From: JBKHJZ01 sp046537875
GTDB taxonomy: Bacteria > Actinomycetota > Acidimicrobiia > Acidimicrobiales > VFJN01
NCBI GenBank assembly: GCA_046537875.1
Contig: JBKHJZ010000065.1
Coordinates: 1 to 15,707, forward strand
Direction of reading: 5' to 3'
Length of the DNA: 15,707 nt
Below the pieces are notes generated by a model. The model saw only the letters and a list, made by a program, of their open reading frames with translations, did not search any database and was not told the origin of the DNA. Shown piece by piece: positions 1 to 6,516 of the stretch. Made by a program: the position numbers and the translations under genes. Position 1 is the stretch's first letter. Each line of letters begins with the position of its first letter.

Positions 1-16
1 CTCCGAGGCGCTCCCC

Positions 17-22
17 TACGAT
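17..22 (+). promoter_or_regulatory. -10 element of a likely leaderless promoter
   Basis: TACGAT fits the TANNNT -10 pattern and ends 7 bases before the ATG at 30, so the predicted transcription start falls on or next to that codon. The -35 region would lie before the window start and cannot be seen. The same spacing recurs before hpt, ftsH, folP, the scramblase-like gene and coaX. Confidence 0.55.
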
Positions 23-29
23 GGACCCC

Positions 30-158
30 ATGCTCGCGGTGGTGTGGCACTACTGGATCGGGGTCGCGCTCGTGATCGGGGCGGTCCTCACCCTGGTCGC
101 GATCGGGTTCGGCTACCTGAGGAAGGTCGAGTCACCGCGGTATCCGAGGGGCCGGTAG
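30..158 (+). CDS. Small single-pass membrane protein, function unknown
   Basis: This short frame starts ATG CTG GCG and ends in TAG, giving 42 residues. It has one hydrophobic segment (about residues 9-30) with aromatics at its front edge (W-H-Y-W), then a basic tail containing YLRK and ending PRGR, consistent with an N-out, C-in membrane anchor. I prefer the ATG at 30 because a TACGAT hexamer sits 7 bases upstream, as for a leaderless mRNA; an in-frame ATG at 21 would overlap that hexamer. The gene ends 4 bases before the DUF2342 gene and probably heads its transcript. It resembles no family I can name with confidence. The clean membrane segment, codon pattern and promoter support a real gene, but the function is unknown. 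Confidence 0.6.
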   Translation: MLAVVWHYWIGVALVIGAVLTLVAIGFGYLRKVESPRYPRGR

Positions 159-162
159 GCCG

Positions 163-1260
163 GTGGGCCGTCCGGACGGTCCGGTCGACTGGGCGCTCGC
201 CGAGCGGGTGGCCGTCCGGGTGGCCGGGCGTGAGCCCCTCGCCGCCTCGTACCACTACGACAGGCTGCAGCGCGACTTCGCCGCGTTCACGACGCAGGCC
301 GAGCACCTCGTGGCCGACACCACCGGGTTGCGGTCGGCAGGCGGTCCCGCACGGGCACGGGTGGTGGATCGGGGCGACTGGATCCGCGCCAACCTCGCGA
401 GCTTCGGGCGTCTCCTCCGGCCGCTCACCGACAAGATGGCCGACCGCCTGGGCGGGCCAGGGGGCCTGTCGGGCGTCCGCGCCGGCGCGGCGCGCCGGGC
501 CGCCGGGGTCGAGGTGGGTGCCCTGCTCGGCTGGATGGCCACCAGGGTGCTCGGCCAGTACGACCTGCTGGTGGTCGAGGACGAGGATCCCGACGAGCAG
601 GACCTCGTCTACTACGTGGGGCCCAACGTGCTGGCGCTCGAGAAGCGCTACGCGTTCCCGCCCGGCGAGTTCCGCCTGTGGCTCGCGCTCCACGAGGTGA
701 CCCACCGGGCGCAGTTCACCGGCATCCCCTGGCTCCGCGCGCACTTCCTCGGTCTGGTCGAGCAGACGCTCGACGCCGTCGACCCCGATCCCCGTCGGTT
801 CCTCGACGCGGCGGCCCGGGTGATCGACGACCTCCGCTCCGGGCAGAACCCGCTCGACGAGGGAGGGATCGCGACGCTGCTCGCGAGCCCGGACCAGCGG
901 GACCTGTTCGGCCGGATCGGCGGGATGATGAGCCTGCTCGAAGGGCACGGCGACGTGACGATGGACCGTGCGGGCCGGGGGCACGTCCCGTCGGCACCCC
1001 GCTTCTCGCGGGTGCTGAAGGAGCGTCGCCGGCAGGCCGGTGGCGCCACCAAGCTCGTGCAGAAGCTGCTGGGCCTGGACGCCAAGCTCAAGCAGTACCA
1101 GCAGGGCGAGTCGTTCATCGCGCACGTGGAGCGCGAGCTGGGCCCCGATGCCCTCGGGGCCGCCTGGCGGGGGCCCGAGTGGCTGCCCACGCTGGCCGAG
1201 ATCCGGTCGCCGGAGGAGTGGGTGGCGCGCGTGCGCCTCTCCGAGGAGCTGGTGCGATAG
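163..1260 (+). CDS. DUF2342 (zincin-like) metalloprotease-family protein
   Basis: This 365-residue protein matches the actinobacterial DUF2342/zincin_2 family, one branch of which is catalogued as associated with coenzyme F420 biosynthesis. The key signature is H177-E-V-T-H181 followed by RAQF, a gluzincin-type HEXXH zinc site. A later helix with SLLEGH (E260) could supply the third ligand; that assignment is inferred. The N-terminus has the family-like P-V-D-W-x-L-A pattern right after the GTG at 163, which follows the upstream small gene by 4 bases with a GAGGGG stretch about 11 bases ahead. In M. tuberculosis the equivalent gene (Rv3626c) also precedes tilS and hpt. Proteolytic activity has not been established for the family as far as I know. 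No signal peptide is visible, so it is probably cytoplasmic. No F420 gene is in this window. Confidence 0.85.
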   Translation: MGRPDGPVDWALAERVAVRVAGREPLAASYHYDRLQRDFAAFTTQAEHLVADTTGLRSAGGPARARVVDRGDWIRANLASFGRLLRPLTDKMADRLGGPGGLSGVRAGAARRAAGVEVGALLGWMATRVLGQYDLLVVEDEDPDEQDLVYYVGPNVLALEKRYAFPPGEFRLWLALHEVTHRAQFTGIPWLRAHFLGLVEQTLDAVDPDPRRFLDAAARVIDDLRSGQNPLDEGGIATLLASPDQRDLFGRIGGMMSLLEGHGDVTMDRAGRGHVPSAPRFSRVLKERRRQAGGATKLVQKLLGLDAKLKQYQQGESFIAHVERELGPDALGAAWRGPEWLPTLAEIRSPEEWVARVRLSEELVR

Positions 1261-1306
1261 CTGCCCCGCGCCCCGAGGGGTGGGCTGCGGGCGGCCCGGC
1301 CGTCAC

Positions 1307-1327
1307 CCCGCCCGACGAGCGGGCGGG
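1307..1327 (+). repeat. Perfect 8-bp inverted repeat (GC hairpin) before tilS
   Basis: CCCGCCCG at 1307-1314 and CGGGCGGG at 1320-1327 are exact reverse complements around a 5-base loop, so the RNA could form a strong hairpin. There is no T-tract, so it is not a standard intrinsic terminator. It lies in the 80 bases between the DUF2342 stop and the tilS start used here, but it would be coding if tilS starts further upstream. In DNA this GC-rich such repeats can arise by chance. Confidence 0.4.
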
Positions 1328-1340
1328 CGCGCTCACCCGG

Positions 1341-2243
1341 GTGCTGCTCTCGCGGTGTGACCTGCCGGCGCCGGGGGACGAGGCGGTGTGCGCGGTCTCC
1401 GGCGGCCCCGATTCCCTCGCGCTGCTCGTGCTCGCCGCCGCGCAGGGGTGCCGGGTGACGGCCATCCACGTCGACCACGCCTTGCGCCCTGGCTCGGCCC
1501 GCGAGGCCGAGCTGGTCGCGTCGGCGGCCAGCCGCCTCGGCGCCCGGTTTCGGGCGGTCGTCGCCGAGGTGGCGCCGGGGCCGAACCTCGAGGCCCGCGC
1601 CCGGGCGGCGCGCTACGCGGCCCTGCCGCTGGGCGCCCTCACGGGCCACACCGCCGACGACCAGGCCGAGACGGTGCTGCTCAACCTGCTGCGGGGTGCC
1701 GGGACCGACGGGCTGGCGGGGATGGAGCCGGCCCGTCGCCCGCTGCGCCGGCTCCGGCGCGCGGAGACCCGGGAGCTGTGCGAGGCGTGGGGGCTGCGCC
1801 CGGTGGAGGATCCCACGAACATCGAGCTCGGCTTCCGGCGCAACCGGGTGCGCCACGAGCTCCTGCCGCTGCTGTCCGAGATCGCCGAGCGCGACGTCGT
1901 GCCGGTGCTCGCCCGCCAGGCCGAACTGGTGCGGGACGAGGTGGTGCTGCTGGACGAGCTGGCGGCGGGGTTGGACCCCACCGACGCCCGCACGCTGGCG
2001 TCGGCGCCGCCGGCGCTGGCGCGGCGGGCGGTCCGGCGATGGCTGCGCTCCGGGGGCCCCGGCGGGCCCGAGCGCCACCCACCGGACGCTGCGGCCGTGG
2101 CCCGGGTTCTCGGCGTGGCCCGGGGCGAGGCGGTGGCGTGCGAGGTGACCGGCGGATGGCGGGTGGCCCGCAGCGCCGGGCGCCTCCGTCTCGCGCCCCC
2201 GGCCGACGCCCCGGTGCCGCGCCGCGGCCACCCGGTAGCGTGA
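1341..2243 (+). CDS. tilS: tRNA(Ile)-lysidine synthase
   Basis: TilS is an ATP-dependent enzyme that adds lysine to C34 of tRNA-Ile2 (CAU anticodon) so that it reads AUA. The PP-loop ATPase signature SGGPDS begins at S20, followed by HVDHALRPG (from H43), TGHTADDQAETVLLNLLRG, the EDPTN segment and the RNRVRHELLPLL helix, all family hallmarks. From the GTG at 1341 the protein has 300 residues, slightly short for actinobacterial TilS; the large E. coli-type C-terminal region is absent. The 5' end is uncertain. The 1341 start has no Shine-Dalgarno sequence, and codons from about 1302 already look coding. Alternatives are GTG 1218, or a non-standard ATA at 1257 that overlaps the previous stop and has AGGAG 8 bases upstream. 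The tilS-hpt-ftsH order is conserved in many bacteria. Confidence 0.9.
   Translation: MLLSRCDLPAPGDEAVCAVSGGPDSLALLVLAAAQGCRVTAIHVDHALRPGSAREAELVASAASRLGARFRAVVAEVAPGPNLEARARAARYAALPLGALTGHTADDQAETVLLNLLRGAGTDGLAGMEPARRPLRRLRRAETRELCEAWGLRPVEDPTNIELGFRRNRVRHELLPLLSEIAERDVVPVLARQAELVRDEVVLLDELAAGLDPTDARTLASAPPALARRAVRRWLRSGGPGGPERHPPDAAAVARVLGVARGEAVACEVTGGWRVARSAGRLRLAPPADAPVPRRGHPVA
2236..2241 (+). promoter_or_regulatory. -10 element for leaderless hpt
   Basis: TAGCGT overlaps the last codons of tilS and ends 8 bases before the hpt ATG at 2250, placing the start of transcription at or just before that ATG. A GGTGCC hexamer lies exactly 17 bases upstream (2213-2218); the same hexamer at the same spacing precedes the ftsH -10. 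Confidence 0.55.
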
Positions 2244-2249
2244 CCGGCC

Positions 2250-2825
2250 ATGCCGACCGACGGGGCTGAGCCGGTCCACCACCTCGACGACCCGGCCCTC
2301 GGCCGAGTCGTCGTGACCAGCGAGGCCATCGGGCGGCGCATCGTCGAGCTGGGCGCGCAGATCACGACCGACTACGCGGCCACCCCGCCGCTGCTCATCT
2401 GCGTGCTCAAGGGCGCCTTCGTGTTCCTCGCCGACCTGGCGCGTGCGATCCGCCTGCCGGTCGAGGTGGACTTCATGGCGGTGTCGTCCTACGGGGCGTC
2501 GACGCGGTCGTCCGGCGTCGTCCGCATCGTCAAGGACTTGGACATCGACCTGTCCGGGCGGCACGTCATCCTGGTGGAGGACATCGTCGACTCGGGTCTC
2601 ACGCTCAGCTACCTGCGACGCAACCTCGCGGCCCGCGAGCCGGCGAGCCTGGAGATCTGCGCCCTGTTCGTGCGGCAGGGGCAGCAGAAGGCGCGCGAGC
2701 ACCTGCGCTACGTGGGGTTCGACATCCCGCCTGCGTTCGTCATCGGGTACGGCCTCGACGTGGCGGAGCGGTTTCGCAACCTGCCGTACGTCTGCGAGCA
2801 CGTGGGCGGCCACCCCGCACCCTGA
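2250..2825 (+). CDS. hpt: Hypoxanthine (guanine) phosphoribosyltransferase
   Basis: This 191-residue type I phosphoribosyltransferase salvages hypoxanthine and guanine with PRPP to IMP and GMP. The PRPP-binding loop is clear: V106-I-L-V-E-D-I-V-D-S-G-L-T118, with the paired acidic residues E110-D111. Other family blocks are LKGAFVFLADLARAI near residue 52, the VDFMAVSSYG segment, and the C-terminal PAFVIGYGLDVAERFRNLPYV. Length is normal. The ATG is preceded by TAGCGT at leaderless spacing and there is no Shine-Dalgarno sequence, so hpt probably has its own promoter inside the end of tilS, although read-through from tilS is possible. The gap to tilS is 6 bases. Its exact purine preference cannot be read from the sequence. 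Confidence 0.93.
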   Translation: MPTDGAEPVHHLDDPALGRVVVTSEAIGRRIVELGAQITTDYAATPPLLICVLKGAFVFLADLARAIRLPVEVDFMAVSSYGASTRSSGVVRIVKDLDIDLSGRHVILVEDIVDSGLTLSYLRRNLAAREPASLEICALFVRQGQQKAREHLRYVGFDIPPAFVIGYGLDVAERFRNLPYVCEHVGGHPAP

Positions 2826-2872
2826 CCCACGCCGGACGCCGAGCCCCATGGTGCCGGGCGCGGGCGCACCGG

Positions 2873-2878
2873 TAGCCT
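2873..2878 (+). promoter_or_regulatory. -10 element for ftsH
   Basis: TAGCCT lies 10 bases before the ftsH GTG at 2889, allowing a leader of a few bases or none. GGTGCC at 2850-2855 sits 17 bases upstream of it. GGTGC (2850-2854) and GCACC (2866-2870) also form an inverted repeat across the -35/-10 spacer. The hpt to ftsH gap is only 63 bases. Confidence 0.5.
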
Positions 2879-2888
2879 GACTCGCACT

Positions 2889-4910
2889 GTGAGACGCTTC
2901 CCCAAGGCCGTCCTCATCTACCTGGCCATCGGCTTCGCGGTGCTCCTGCTGGCGGTCCGGTTCCTCGACAGCGGCCCCGACCGCGAGACGCTCGAGTTCA
3001 CGACGTACCTCGACGCGGTCGACGAGGGGGAGGTGGCGACCGCCGAGATCAAGGACCGTGACAACAAGATCGTGGGGACGCTGGCCGACGATCGGGAGTA
3101 CGAGGTCACCTACCCGGGGGAGTTCGCCGACGAGCTGACCGAGAAGCTGGGTGGGGCGGAACCCCCCGTCGAGGTGAGCGTGTCGAACGAGGGGCAGTCG
3201 ATCTGGGAGGGTCTGGCGCTCAGCGTGCTCCCGATCATCCTGCTCATCGGTGCCTTCTTCCTGATCATGCACACCCTCCAGGGCGGCGGCCGCGGGGTCA
3301 TGCAGTTCGGCAAGTCGCGGGCCAAGCAGCTTCGCAAGGATCATCCCACCGTCACGTTCTCCGACGTCGCGGGGTGCGAGGAGGCCGTCGAGGAGCTCCA
3401 GGAGATAAAGGAGTTCCTGCGGAACCCGGCGCGCTTCCAGGCGCTGGGGGCGCGCATCCCGAAGGGTGTGCTGCTGTACGGGCCGCCGGGCACCGGCAAG
3501 ACGCTGCTGGCCCGGGCCGTGGCCGGTGAGGCCGGGGCGCCGTTCTTCCCGATCTCGGGCTCCGACTTCGTGGAGATGTTCGTGGGTGTGGGCGCGAGCC
3601 GCGTGCGCGACCTGTTCGAGAAGGCCAAGCAGGCGGCACCCGCGATCGTGTTCGTCGACGAGATCGACGCGGTGGGCCGCCACCGGGGCTCCGGCCTGGG
3701 CGGTGGGCACGACGAGCGGGAGCAGACCCTGAACCAGCTGCTCGTCGAGATGGACGGCTTCGACGCCCAGACCGGCGTGATCCTGATCGCGGCAACGAAC
3801 CGCCCCGACATCCTCGATCCTGCGCTGCTCCGTCCCGGACGGTTCGACCGGCAGATCGTGGTCGACCAGCCCGACCTCGAGGGCCGCCGGGCCATCCTCA
3901 GCGTCCACGCCCAGGGCAAGCAGCTGGCCGACGACGTCCGGCTCGACGTGCTGGCCCGGCGGACGCCGGGCTTCACCGGTGCCGACCTCGCCAACCTCAT
4001 GAACGAGGCGGCGCTGCTGACCGCCCGCCGCGCCGGCTCGGCGATCACCATGGCTTCCCTCGAGGACGCCATCGACCGCGTGCTGGCCGGTCCCGAGCGC
4101 AAGACCCGCGTCATGTCCGACCGGGAGAAGCAGGTGATCGCCTACCACGAGGGCGGCCACACCCTGGTCGGCCACGTGCTCGAGGGCACCGACCCGATCC
4201 ACAAGGTCTCGATCGTCGCCCGGGGCCGGTCGCTCGGGTGGACGCTCGCCCTTCCCACCGAGGACAAGTACCTGCGGACGCGCGCCGAGCTGATCGACAC
4301 GCTCACGATGCTGCTGGGCGGGCGGACCGCCGAGGAGATCGTCTTCGGCGAGCCGACCACCGGCGCCAGCGACGACATCGAGCGGGCCAGCGAGATCGCT
4401 CGCCGGATGGTCACCACCTACGGCATGAGCGACAGGATCGGCCCGCAGCATCTCGGCGGGAACGGGGCGGGGGCCCCCGGGCCACGCGATCCCCACCAGG
4501 ACGCGTCCTACTCCGACGAGATCGCCGGTCTCATCGACGACGAGGTCCGCCGGCTGGTCGACCACGCGCACGACCGCGCGCGGTTCATCCTCACCACCCA
4601 CCGGGCGACGCTCGATCGCCTGGCGGCGGCCCTCGTCGATCGCGAGTCGCTCGACGAGGGCGAGCTGGCCGAGGTCTTCGGCGAGCTCGACAAGGGCGCG
4701 GGCATCGAGGACGTGCCGGTTCTCGACGCGCCGCGTCGGGGCGACTGGCTCGCGGGGCGGGTGGACGGGCGGGCGACCGGGGTCCCCGTCGCGGGGGCCA
4801 GCGAGGTGGCCGAGGTCAGCCGCAGGCAGTCATGGGGGCTCGAGGGCACATGGCGCCGGCTCGCCACCAGGTGGCGCACCGCCCGGGCACCGCGACCCAG
4901 CGGGACCTGA
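2889..4910 (+). CDS. ftsH: ATP-dependent zinc metalloprotease FtsH
   Basis: FtsH is a membrane-anchored hexameric AAA+ protease for membrane and regulatory protein turnover. In this 673-residue protein TM1 lies near residues 6-25 and TM2 near 110-130, with a short periplasmic domain between. The AAA module has Walker A GPPGTGKT (198-205), Walker B FVDEID (D257, E258) and the second region of homology ending RPGRFDR. The protease site is H420-E-G-G-H424, with D496 as third zinc ligand in TGASDDIERAS. The usual family sequences are HEAGH and GASND; the ligands themselves are kept. After the protease domain comes a tail of about 65 residues, basic and tryptophan-containing at its end. The GTG start follows TAGCCT at near-leaderless spacing and no better start exists. 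The gene is followed 9 bases later by folE, a pairing also seen in mycobacteria. Confidence 0.96.
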   Translation: MRRFPKAVLIYLAIGFAVLLLAVRFLDSGPDRETLEFTTYLDAVDEGEVATAEIKDRDNKIVGTLADDREYEVTYPGEFADELTEKLGGAEPPVEVSVSNEGQSIWEGLALSVLPIILLIGAFFLIMHTLQGGGRGVMQFGKSRAKQLRKDHPTVTFSDVAGCEEAVEELQEIKEFLRNPARFQALGARIPKGVLLYGPPGTGKTLLARAVAGEAGAPFFPISGSDFVEMFVGVGASRVRDLFEKAKQAAPAIVFVDEIDAVGRHRGSGLGGGHDEREQTLNQLLVEMDGFDAQTGVILIAATNRPDILDPALLRPGRFDRQIVVDQPDLEGRRAILSVHAQGKQLADDVRLDVLARRTPGFTGADLANLMNEAALLTARRAGSAITMASLEDAIDRVLAGPERKTRVMSDREKQVIAYHEGGHTLVGHVLEGTDPIHKVSIVARGRSLGWTLALPTEDKYLRTRAELIDTLTMLLGGRTAEEIVFGEPTTGASDDIERASEIARRMVTTYGMSDRIGPQHLGGNGAGAPGPRDPHQDASYSDEIAGLIDDEVRRLVDHAHDRARFILTTHRATLDRLAAALVDRESLDEGELAEVFGELDKGAGIEDVPVLDAPRRGDWLAGRVDGRATGVPVAGASEVAEVSRRQSWGLEGTWRRLATRWRTARAPRPSGT

Positions 4911-4912
4911 GG
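4909..4912 (+). promoter_or_regulatory. Shine-Dalgarno site that fixes the folE start
   Basis: GAGG overlaps the ftsH stop codon and ends 7 bases before the ATG at 4920. The in-frame GTG at 4914 would leave only one base of spacing, so the ATG is preferred. The overlap suggests ftsH and folE share a transcript. Confidence 0.5.
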
Positions 4913-4919
4913 CGTGCCG

Positions 4920-5534
4920 ATGAGCGACGACTGGCCGAGCCGGGAGTTCCCACCGCTCGACACGCCGATGGATCTCGACCGCATCGCCAAGGCGGTGCGC
5001 GAGATCCTCGAGGCGATCGGCGAGGACCCGGACCGCGACGGGCTGCGTGACACCCCCGTGCGGGTGGCGCGGCTCTTCTCGGAGATCTGCTCGGGGCTGC
5101 ACGAGCAGGTCGACACGCACCTCCAGGTCACCTTCGAGGCCGGCCACGACGAGATGGTGATGGTGCGCGACATCCCGATCCACTCGCTGTGCGAGCACCA
5201 CCTCATCCCGTTCATCGGCCGGGCGCACGTGGCCTACATCCCGGGCGACGACGGGCGCATCACCGGCCTCTCGAAGCTGGCCCGCCTGGCCGATGCCTTC
5301 GCCCGCCGGCCGCAGGTGCAGGAGCGCCTGACCGTGCAGGTGGCCGACGAGATCGACCGGACCCTGCAGCCGAAGGGCGTCATGGTGGTGGTGGAGGCGG
5401 AGCACCTGTGCATGACGATGCGGGGCGTGCGCAAGCCCGGATCGACCACCGTCACCTCCGCCGTGCGCGGCCTGTTCCGCTCGAACGTGGCGACGCGCGA
5501 GGAGGCCATGCGGTTCATCGTCGGCCAGCGCTGA
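4920..5534 (+). CDS. folE: GTP cyclohydrolase I
   Basis: FolE opens and rearranges GTP to 7,8-dihydroneopterin triphosphate, the first step of folate synthesis. The protein has 204 residues, normal for the family. Zinc ligands are seen in C91-E-H-H94 and in the later EHLCMTMRG block (C164). Other signatures are DRDGLRDTPVRVAR near residue 40, the GLSKLARLADAFARRPQVQERLT stretch (catalytic core and pteridine binding) and KPGSTTVTSAVRG near the C-terminus. Because the cysteine-histidine zinc set is intact, this is the zinc-type FolE1 and not the FolE2 type. Its ATG was chosen on the GAGG site 7 bases upstream. It sits 9 bases after ftsH and is separated from folP by 84 bases that carry a new promoter. 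Confidence 0.96.
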   Translation: MSDDWPSREFPPLDTPMDLDRIAKAVREILEAIGEDPDRDGLRDTPVRVARLFSEICSGLHEQVDTHLQVTFEAGHDEMVMVRDIPIHSLCEHHLIPFIGRAHVAYIPGDDGRITGLSKLARLADAFARRPQVQERLTVQVADEIDRTLQPKGVMVVVEAEHLCMTMRGVRKPGSTTVTSAVRGLFRSNVATREEAMRFIVGQR

Positions 5535-5604
5535 CCCTCGCCGCCGCCACGCTTCGTGCGATCACCGCCCCGGTGCGGGACCATGGCGCCCGCGCGACGG
5601 GGCG

Positions 5605-5610
5605 TAGGAT
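5605..5610 (+). promoter_or_regulatory. -10 element for leaderless folP operon
   Basis: TAGGAT ends 8 bases before the GTG at 5619. It is the only TANNNT hexamer I noticed in the 84-base folE-folP gap. No clear -35 is seen at 16-18 bases upstream. It is the likely head promoter of the run from folP to nadB. Confidence 0.5.
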
Positions 5611-5618
5611 CAGGAGCC

Positions 5619-6449
5619 GTGCAGGGCTCCCCCCAGGTCATGGGCGTCGTGAACGTGACACCCGATTCGTTCTCGGACGGCGGCCGCTTCCTCGACCACG
5701 CTGCGGCCATCGCCCACGGGCGCGCGCTGCTGGCGCAGGGGGCGGCCTGGATCGACGTCGGCGGCGAGTCCACCCGGCCCCGGGCGGAGCCCGTCCCGGT
5801 CGACGAGGAGCTCCGGCGGGTCCTGCCGGTGGTGGGGGCGCTGGCGGGCGACGGTGCCCCCGTGTCGATCGACACCCGCAGGGCCGAGGTGGCCCGGGCC
5901 GCGGTCGCCGCCGGCGCCCGCATGGTGAACGACGTCTCGGCGTCGCTCGCAGAGGTGGCTGCGGAGACCGGTGCGGCGTGGGTGGCCATGCACATGCTCG
6001 GCGACCCCCGCACGATGCAGGAGAGCCCCAGCTACGGTGACGTGGTCGAGGAGGTCGCCGGCTTCCTGGTCGAGCGGGCGGACGCGGCCCGGTCGCTCGG
6101 CGTGGACGAGGTGTGGATCGACCCGGGCATCGGCTTCGGCAAGACCCTCGAGCACAACCTCGACCTGATCGCCAACCTCGACGTCCTGGTCGCCACGGGA
6201 TATCCGGTGCTCGTGGGCACGAGCCGCAAGTCGTTCCTCGGCACCCTCGCCGCCCGGGCCGAGCCGGCGGGGGTCACCCCGCCGCCGGCCGACCGGGTGG
6301 AGGGCTCGGTCGCGACCGCGGTGTGGGCGGTGCTGCGCGGGGTGTCGATGGTGCGCGCGCACGACGTCGGGGTGACGGTCCATGCGCTCGCCACGGCGAC
6401 GCGCACCCCGGCGACCACGCCGTCGGCGGCGAGCGGTGCCGGCCGGTGA
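5619..6449 (+). CDS. folP: Dihydropteroate synthase
   Basis: FolP condenses 6-hydroxymethyl-dihydropterin diphosphate with p-aminobenzoate to dihydropteroate and is the sulfonamide target. Signatures run in order: MGVVNVTPDSFSDGG at residues 8-22, IDVGGESTRP, VSIDTRRAEVA, MVNDVSA, the MHMLGDPRTMQ loop, IDPGIGFGKTLEHN, GTSRKSFLG and the C-terminal RAHDV. The 276-residue length is typical for this TIM barrel. I place the start at GTG 5619, not at ATG 5556, because TAGGAT lies 8 bases upstream of 5619 and because the family begins only a few residues before MGVVNVTPDSFS. The TGA lies within a 12-bp tandem repeat. It appears to head the folate and pantothenate operon. Confidence 0.95.
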   Translation: MQGSPQVMGVVNVTPDSFSDGGRFLDHAAAIAHGRALLAQGAAWIDVGGESTRPRAEPVPVDEELRRVLPVVGALAGDGAPVSIDTRRAEVARAAVAAGARMVNDVSASLAEVAAETGAAWVAMHMLGDPRTMQESPSYGDVVEEVAGFLVERADAARSLGVDEVWIDPGIGFGKTLEHNLDLIANLDVLVATGYPVLVGTSRKSFLGTLAARAEPAGVTPPPADRVEGSVATAVWAVLRGVSMVRAHDVGVTVHALATATRTPATTPSAASGAGR

Positions 6450-6468
6450 GAGGCCGGGTGAGAGGCCG
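6445..6468 (+). repeat. 12-bp tandem duplication at the end of folP
   Basis: GGTGAGAGGCCG occurs twice head to tail (6445-6456 and 6457-6468) and is followed by a further partial copy, GGTGA. The folP stop codon is in the first copy. It looks like a slippage duplication in the 67-base folP to phosphatase-like gap, and it adds sequence without touching either protein. Confidence 0.8.
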
Positions 6469-6502
6469 GTGACGAGGACGCGGCAGCAGCCGCACGGATC
6501 GC

Positions 6503-6508
6503 AAGGAG
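6503..6508 (+). promoter_or_regulatory. Strong Shine-Dalgarno site, phosphatase-like gene
   Basis: AAGGAG ends 8 bases before GTG 6517, nearly ideal spacing. It selects 6517 over the in-frame GTG at 6469, which has no such site. No TANNNT hexamer is seen in this gap, so the gene is read from the folP transcript. Confidence 0.65.
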
Positions 6509-6516
6509 ACACGGTC

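Noticed and set aside
1307..1327. Intrinsic terminator between the DUF2342 gene and tilS
   Set aside because: The hairpin is perfect but no T-tract follows, and the downstream gene starts within bases of it. I list it only as an inverted repeat.
1388..2269. Alternative + frame overlapping tilS and hpt
   Set aside because: It is arginine/proline/glycine-rich with no recognisable motif, whereas the tilS frame carries all family signatures.
648..4601. Open frame of 1317 codons on the minus strand
   Set aside because: It runs antisense across tilS, hpt and most of ftsH, which have unambiguous motifs. Its composition (rich in R, G, A, H, D, V) is what a complement of GC3-biased codons gives. No motif or start signal is seen.
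4914..4919. GTG 4914 as folE start
   Set aside because: It leaves only one base after the GAGG site; ATG 4920 has 7 bases and the two differ by just two residues.
5556..5618. ATG 5556 as folP start
   Set aside because: It would add 21 residues with no family match and would place the TAGGAT promoter inside the gene. GTG 5619 fits both the family N-terminus and the leaderless spacing.
6469..6516. GTG 6469 as start of the phosphatase-like gene
   Set aside because: No Shine-Dalgarno site lies at useful distance, it overlaps the tandem repeat, and AAGGAG marks GTG 6517.
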